This document shows, in pieces, positions 60,311 to 64,000 of a DNA stretch of 64,000 nucleotides. This DNA is from Shinella sumterensis. Lineage in GTDB: Bacteria > Pseudomonadota > Alphaproteobacteria > Rhizobiales > Rhizobiaceae. The notes under the pieces were generated by a model, which saw nothing but the letters and a program-made list of their open reading frames with translations, was not told where the DNA came from and ran no database searches. The translations under genes and the position numbers were made by a program. The DNA lies in assembly GCF_004514425.2 (NCBI RefSeq), contig NZ_MYFN02000019.1:1-64000 (forward strand), read 5' to 3'. How positions within the stretch are numbered: the first letter of the stretch is position 1; every line of letters begins with the position of its first letter.

Positions 60311-60396
60311 CCGCACGGCGCGGGAGCGCCTTGCGGGCAGGAACATCGACAGACAACGAACGGGGCTCCCGTTTTACGGGTGCCGGGAGGATTTGC

Positions 60397-61293
60397 GTGC
60401 TTATCGGGATCGACTGGGGTGGAACAAAGATCGAAGGCGTGGCGATGGAGCCGGACGGGCGCGAGCTCCTGCGCCTGCGCCAGGACACGCCGCGTCATGA
60501 TTATTTCGGCTGCATCCGCATGATCAAGGAGATGATCGAGGGGCTGGAAACACAGACGGGCCGCAGTGGCTCGGTCGGCATCGGCATTCCCGGCTCGCTC
60601 GAGCCCGTCAGCCGTCTCGGCAAGGGGGCTAGTTCCACTTGGCTGCTCGGCCAGCCGGTGGAGAAAGATCTCAACGACATCATCAAGCGCGAGCTGCGCA
60701 TCGAAAACGATGCTGACTGCTTTGCTGCCTCGGAAGCAGTCGATGGCGCGGGGGCGGGCCACAACGTCGTCTTTGCCGTCATCCTCGGCTCGGGCGCGGG
60801 GGCGGGCATCGCGATCGGTGGAAAGGCGCATCACGGTCCCAACAACAGCGGCGGCGAATGGGGCCACAATCCCCTGCCTTTTCCCGATGTCACCGAGATT
60901 TCCGGCCGCCCGTGCTATTGCGGCCGCCATGGCTGCATGGAGACCTGGGTGTCCGGCCGCGCCTTCGAGGCGGAATACACCCGCCACACCGGCGAGAAAT
61001 TGAAGGCTCGCGCTATCATCGAAAAGAAGCGGGCCGGCGACCGGCTTTGCGGCCTGCTCTGGGACCGTTATGTCGATCGCGTGGCGCGCGGCCTAGCGAC
61101 GGTCGTCAACACGCTCGATCCGGACGTGCTGATCATGGGCGGCGGCATGTCGAATGTCGACGAGCTCTATGACGACCTGCCGCCGGCGCTTGCCAGACGA
61201 ACGTTCTCGACGGTGTTCCACACGCCCATCAAGCGGGCGGTACACGGTGATTCCAGCGGCGTGCGCGGCGCGGCCTGGCTCTGGCGCGATTGA
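60397..61293 (+). CDS. frcK: ROK family sugar kinase (FrcK-like)
   Basis: A 298-residue ROK kinase. The ATP phosphate loop is GIDWGGTKIEGVAM at the N-terminus, the catalytic region is IENDADCFAASEAV (Asp base), and the zinc site reads PCYCGRHGCMETWVSGRAFE with His in GGEWGHNP. The family phosphorylates fructose, glucose, mannose or N-acetyl sugars. The GTG at 60397-60399 after GGGAGGATTTGC is the right start; the frame from 60307 overlaps no signal. In S. meliloti a similar kinase gene is part of the frc operon. Here it lies on the opposite strand, behind the regulator. Confidence 0.9.
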   Translation: MLIGIDWGGTKIEGVAMEPDGRELLRLRQDTPRHDYFGCIRMIKEMIEGLETQTGRSGSVGIGIPGSLEPVSRLGKGASSTWLLGQPVEKDLNDIIKRELRIENDADCFAASEAVDGAGAGHNVVFAVILGSGAGAGIAIGGKAHHGPNNSGGEWGHNPLPFPDVTEISGRPCYCGRHGCMETWVSGRAFEAEYTRHTGEKLKARAIIEKKRAGDRLCGLLWDRYVDRVARGLATVVNTLDPDVLIMGGGMSNVDELYDDLPPALARRTFSTVFHTPIKRAVHGDSSGVRGAAWLWRD

Positions 61294-61306
61294 AAGGAAA
61301 ATTCCG

Positions 61307-62095
61307 ATGGCCAATTCCACGCTCGCCGAGCGCTACGCCTTCGCACTGACGCTGATCCGCGATGCCGGCGACCTCGCCCATGGCTATTTCCGCCAGCGCG
61401 ACAGTCTGACGATCAAGAGCAAGGGTGCCCAGGACATGGCCAGCGAGGCCGACCTGAACACCGAGCTTCTCATCAAGGAACGGCTGGCGACCGGTTTTCC
61501 CGAGGATGCCTTCTTCGGCGAGGAAACCGGCATCTCCACCTATGCGCCAGGTCAGGGTATCTGGGTCGTCGATCCGATCGACGGTACGCAGCCGTTCATT
61601 TCAGGCCTGTCCAGCTGGTGCGTGTCGATCGCCTTCGTGCAGGACAACGAACTGAAGTTCGGCATGGTCTATGCGCCGGCGCGCGACGAGCTGTTTGCCG
61701 GCGGCGTCGATTTCGCGGCCACGCTGAACGGCAGGCCCGTCGAGCGCCATCCCGGCCGCTCGGTACGCGAAGGCATCTGCGGCGTGGGCTATTCGCCGCG
61801 CGTCAAACCGGATGAATTCCTGCCGATGTTCGGCCGTCTGCTCCATGCCGGCGGCATGTTCTACCGCGAGGGCTCCGGCGCGCTAACCCTGTGCTACGTC
61901 GCAAGTGGCCGGCTTCTCGGCTATATCGAGCCGCATATCAATTCCTACGATTGCCTGGGCGCCATTGCAGTCATTCGCGCCGCCGGCCTGAAAACCAACG
62001 ACTTTCTTGCCGATGACGGGCTGAACAAGGGCAATCGTGTCATCGCCGGCAACGACGCCGTCTACGCCGCGCTTCTCGAAATCTATGGCGGTTGA
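61307..62095 (+). CDS. Inositol monophosphatase family phosphatase
   Basis: This 262-residue Li+-sensitive-type phosphatase fold has metal-binding motif 1 as FFGEETG (Glu72/73) and WVVDPIDGTQPFISG (Asp89, Asp92, Gly-Thr), and motif 2 near the end as INSYDCLGAIAVIRAAG (Asp). The order matches IMPase, HisN or fructose-1,6-bisphosphatase-like members. The ATG at 61307 with AAAGGAAAATTCC upstream is the start; the longer frame from 61154 lies in the kinase gene. It follows frcK by 13 bp and precedes a HAD phosphatase gene by 3 bp. Why a kinase is coupled to two phosphatases is unclear. Confidence 0.88.
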   Translation: MANSTLAERYAFALTLIRDAGDLAHGYFRQRDSLTIKSKGAQDMASEADLNTELLIKERLATGFPEDAFFGEETGISTYAPGQGIWVVDPIDGTQPFISGLSSWCVSIAFVQDNELKFGMVYAPARDELFAGGVDFAATLNGRPVERHPGRSVREGICGVGYSPRVKPDEFLPMFGRLLHAGGMFYREGSGALTLCYVASGRLLGYIEPHINSYDCLGAIAVIRAAGLKTNDFLADDGLNKGNRVIAGNDAVYAALLEIYGG

Positions 62096-62098
62096 CCG

Positions 62099-62794
62099 AT
62101 GAGGGAGACCGCATTCCGTGCCGGGCGCACCTACGATGCCTTCCTGTTCGACATGGACGGCACGCTTCTCGATTCGACCGCGGTGGTGGAACGCGTTTGG
62201 GGGCGTTGGTGCACGCGTCACGGCTTCGACCCCGCCGTGTTCATACCGACGATCCACGGTGTGCGGGCGATCGATGTCATCACGCCGCTTGCACTGCCGG
62301 GTGTCGATCCGCTCCGGGAAGCGCTTGCGATACAGGACGAGGAACTGGAGGATGTCGCTGGCATAAGGCCGGTGCCCGGCGCGATAGAGTTCCTGAACGC
62401 CCTGCCGCGCGCGCGCTGGGCGATCGTCACCTCCGCACCGATCGAGCTTGCGCGCAAGCGCATGGCTGCGGCCGGCATTCCGTTTCCGGATGTCATGATC
62501 AGCGGCGAAGATGTGGCGGACGGCAAGCCGAACCCGGCCTGCTACCTGCTCGGTGCGAAACGGCTCGGGTTCGACCCGGCGCAATGCCTCGTCTTCGAGG
62601 ACGCCACCGCCGGCATGCTGGCTGCCGAAGGTGCGGGTGCCGACGTGATGGTCATCACCGCCACGCATCACACCAGGATGATGACATCCCATATGTCAGT
62701 GCCCGACTATCGTACGCTCCGGGTTTCCAGACTCCCGACTGGGCAATTACTTCTGTCGAGTACCCTGGAAGACGTAGCAAGCCATTCGCTTTAA
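62099..62794 (+). CDS. HAD-superfamily sugar phosphatase
   Basis: This 231-residue haloacid dehalogenase-like hydrolase has motif I FLFDMDGTLLDST (nucleophile Asp18, Asp20), motif II IVTSAPIELARKR, motif III Lys in DGKPNPACYLLGAKRLG and motif IV CLVFEDATAGMLAAE. The C1 cap is of the GPP/2-deoxyglucose-6-phosphatase type (HGVRAIDVI). It should remove phosphate from a small sugar phosphate or polyol phosphate. It starts 3 bp after the IMPase stop, so it is the last gene of the rightward sugar operon. Its stop is 33 bp from an IS3 fragment; the coding region seems whole. Confidence 0.88.
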   Translation: MRETAFRAGRTYDAFLFDMDGTLLDSTAVVERVWGRWCTRHGFDPAVFIPTIHGVRAIDVITPLALPGVDPLREALAIQDEELEDVAGIRPVPGAIEFLNALPRARWAIVTSAPIELARKRMAAAGIPFPDVMISGEDVADGKPNPACYLLGAKRLGFDPAQCLVFEDATAGMLAAEGAGADVMVITATHHTRMMTSHMSVPDYRTLRVSRLPTGQLLLSSTLEDVASHSL

Positions 62795-62826
62795 GCTCTT
62801 GAGCGGAAGCGAACCAACGACCGGCG

Positions 62827-63075
62827 TGAATAGCTCCGAGTTTCGTAGATCCCCTCGGGTTAGATTTTCTGCTGCCTCTCGAACTCGACGGGCGACAGCA
62901 TTCCGTTTCTGACGTGCTTGCGTTTCGGGTTGTAGAACATCTCGATGTAGTCGAACACATCCTGGCGCGCTTCATCGCGTGAACGGTAGACCCTGCGACG
63001 TATCCTCTCCCGCTTCAGAAGATTGAAGAAGCTCTCGGCGACCGCATTGTCATGGCAGTTGCCGCGTCGGCTCGG
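62827..63075 (-). mobile_element. IS3-family right-end fragment (third copy, inverted)
   Basis: On the minus strand, DNA from 63075 down reads the OrfB end RRGNCHDNAVAESFFNLLKR, VYRSRDEARQDVFDYIEMFY and LSPVEFERQQKI, with the stop at 62860-62862, and then the right end ending in CTATTCA at 62827. Only the last DDE residue (Glu in AVAESFF) is left. Homology starts abruptly at about 63075, within GAGCCGACGCGG. It is the same element as at 20600-21650 and 35165-35374. Confidence 0.82.
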
Positions 63076-63168
63076 TGTTTATAGGTGCCTGAACGCGTCG
63101 GGGTCCGCAGCAGCCGCTTGCGCCGACGCAGCCCCTTTTCTCGTGGCTGTTTGAGAAGAGGTGGCACT

Positions 63169-63405
63169 GTGCCGAAGTTCTTTTTCCACATCAGGACTGC
63201 GTTCAACTTCCAACCTGACGAGGATGGGTGGGAGTTCGGATCGAGCGCGCTCGCGCGTTTGGGGGCAATCGCGGCCATACGGGAAGCTCTGTCCCCGGCC
63301 ATGTCGCGCGGCCACACGATTGATGGCCGATGGTTCGAAATAGCCGATGAGGCTGGAGCGACCGTCGAGGTTGTCTCGTTCAACGAAGCAATCCGCTCAG
63401 CATAA
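63169..63405 (+). CDS. DUF6894-like small protein
   Basis: This 78-residue protein starts with GTG at 63169 (AGAAGAGG upstream) and has the pattern PKFFFHIRTAFNFQPDEDGW, then LARLGAIAAIREALSPAMSR and WFEIADEAGATVEVVSFNEA. The PxFFFHxR start, D-x-x-G-x-E/W-F, helix and F-x-I-x-D-E-x-G ending match the small DUF6894 proteins that are abundant in rhizobia and have no known function. It lies right after the IS3 fragment. The longer frame from 63085 begins within transposon-flanking sequence. Confidence 0.75.
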   Translation: MPKFFFHIRTAFNFQPDEDGWEFGSSALARLGAIAAIREALSPAMSRGHTIDGRWFEIADEAGATVEVVSFNEAIRSA

Positions 63406-63707
63406 ATGAAGCGCTGGGCGCGGCGTCAAGCGCCCCTTAGAAGGGATGCCCCTCGGCGCCGAACTGCGCGCACCTCGCGACGTAGGATTTTCCGCGCAAT
63501 CTGCCCGCCTAACCGTCCACCCATACGATCGTTCCCCATTGAAGACGTTGGTACCGAGCCGACCTTACTGGCATCGATCACAGATGGCCTTATTTGTTTC
63601 CTTGCTAATGCCTCAATAAGCGCGCATGGTTGATATTCCAGTAGCCATCATCACGGGCGCTACTGTTTGAGGGCTTGCTACCCTAGCCCCAACGACAGGA
63701 GGACAAC
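63406..63707. other. Noncoding region before the last ORF
   Basis: About 300 bp with no convincing gene. A 75-codon frame at 63406-63633 is arginine-rich and has no ribosome site. AGGAGGACAAC (63697-63707) is the ribosome site of the next gene. No promoter or terminator was assigned. Confidence 0.4.
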
Positions 63708-64000
63708 ATGTCTTCCGATACGAGACCTACTGTTTCATCCGCCGATATGAAAATGATCCGCTCACTGCTTTTTCGTGCAGGGTACAGCGCGGGGTCCCCC
63801 ATAGAGGGAGAGTTTCGTGCTGATACGGCGACCGCTATGCTTATCGAGAAAGTGCGTGACGGCGAAACTTCCCCAGCGGTTCTTGAGCGTTTTCTTGGCA
63901 ACAGCTATGGCCGCCCCGAGCCGGAGACAGAGTTGTTTAAATCGGGTCTCCCGCAGTTCGCCATTCAAGGCCTGCCTACTCGCGCCGCCTATCGGATTAG
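63708..64000 (+). CDS. Unidentified protein, open at right edge
   Basis: An open frame of at least 97 codons starts at the ATG 63708 directly after a perfect ribosome site (AGGAGGACAAC) and continues through the window end. It reads MSSDTRPTVSSADMKMIRSL, then LFRAGYSAGSPIEGEFRADT and LIEKVRDGETSPAVLERFLG. It is hydrophilic, mixed alpha/beta in character, with no signal peptide or membrane helix. I do not recognise the family. The overlapping minus-strand frames at 63683-63968 are rejected because this one has the better start signal. Confidence 0.6.
   Translation, partial: MSSDTRPTVSSADMKMIRSLLFRAGYSAGSPIEGEFRADTATAMLIEKVRDGETSPAVLERFLGNSYGRPEPETELFKSGLPQFAIQGLPTRAAYRI

Noticed and set aside
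58994-60346. 450-codon minus-strand frame opposite the ROK regulator gene
   Set aside because: Antisense reading of a clear ROK regulator; its composition (His/Arg/Ala-rich) is that of GC-rich shadows.
63406-63633. 75-codon arginine-rich plus-strand frame
   Set aside because: No ribosome site, biased composition and no resemblance to a known small protein.
63683-63968. Minus-strand frames at the right edge
   Set aside because: The plus strand has an uninterrupted frame beginning directly after AGGAGGACAAC, which is the better gene model.
1-64000. CRISPR arrays, tRNA or rRNA genes
   Set aside because: No series of regularly spaced direct repeats, no CCA-ended cloverleaf and no conserved rRNA segment was noticed on reading the window; a tRNAscan or Infernal run would be needed to exclude a divergent one.

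Overview
The window looks like an accessory region, perhaps plasmid-borne, of a rhizobial alphaproteobacterium (Rhizobium, Agrobacterium, Ensifer or Shinella type). The evidence is high GC with NGC/NGG-biased codons, tight ATGA overlaps between operon genes, a fructose-type Frc sugar operon, a DUF6894-like protein, an IRO-box-like TGA-N9-TCA motif, and many rhizobial-style IS scars. No rRNA, tRNA, CRISPR array or replication origin was seen.

Left part (1-9.5 kb). A minus-strand operon carries an amidase of the nitrilase superfamily, an L-2-hydroxyglutarate oxidase-like flavoprotein, an NAD-dependent epimerase, and the ATPase and first permease of a polyamine/spermidine-type ABC importer that runs off the left edge. 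A GntR/FadR-type regulator is divergent. Next comes a decayed drug-efflux locus: a frameshifted LysR regulator, a twice-frameshifted EmrA-like adaptor and a DHA2 permease cut by an IS110 element whose transposase has an in-frame stop. A 213-bp MITE-like element with 31-bp inverted ends lies beyond it.

Iron cluster 1 (9.9-18.9 kb). ATPase, two permeases, binding protein, FecA-type TonB receptor, FecR, FecI and a FhuF-type 2Fe-2S reductase form a complete ferric-siderophore uptake and release system on the minus strand.

Middle (19-35 kb). There is a MerR regulator with a carboxymuconolactone decarboxylase-like protein, an SMP-30-like gene cut by an IS3 element, YidB, a small secreted Cys-repeat protein, a GNAT acetyltransferase, a PdxH-like flavoprotein, an aldo/keto reductase with a divergent TetR and paired operators, an AzoR with a divergent LysR, and a TetR-MFP-RND efflux operon. 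Between them lie fragments of a nuclease, an ICMT-like methyltransferase, IS3 elements, and possibly a helicase/methylase and a relaxase.

Detoxification island (35.6-44 kb). A TetR and an AraC regulator flank an old yellow enzyme, a quinone oxidoreductase, an alpha/beta hydrolase, two SDRs, a GST, an isochorismatase-fold protein and an ABM monooxygenase, which suggests handling of electrophiles or quinones. A Tn3 transposase fragment follows.

Iron cluster 2 (44.4-53.6 kb). Two permeases, a binding protein and a siderophore-interacting flavoreductase run leftward. An ATPase overlapping an NtaA/EDTA-monooxygenase-type LLM flavin enzyme runs rightward. An IclR regulator and a second TonB receptor follow. 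Related palindromes occur at both divergent promoters. The layout suggests a ligand-sensing system that imports a ferric chelate and may oxidise the chelator; this is the best candidate for an under-described system here.

Right part (53.9-64 kb). A decayed FAH-family gene precedes a TIM-barrel isomerase and an FrcA/FrcC/FrcB sugar importer. Divergent from these are a ROK regulator, a ROK sugar kinase, an inositol-phosphatase-like enzyme and a HAD phosphatase. The window ends with another IS3 fragment, a DUF6894-like protein and an unidentified ORF open at the right edge.
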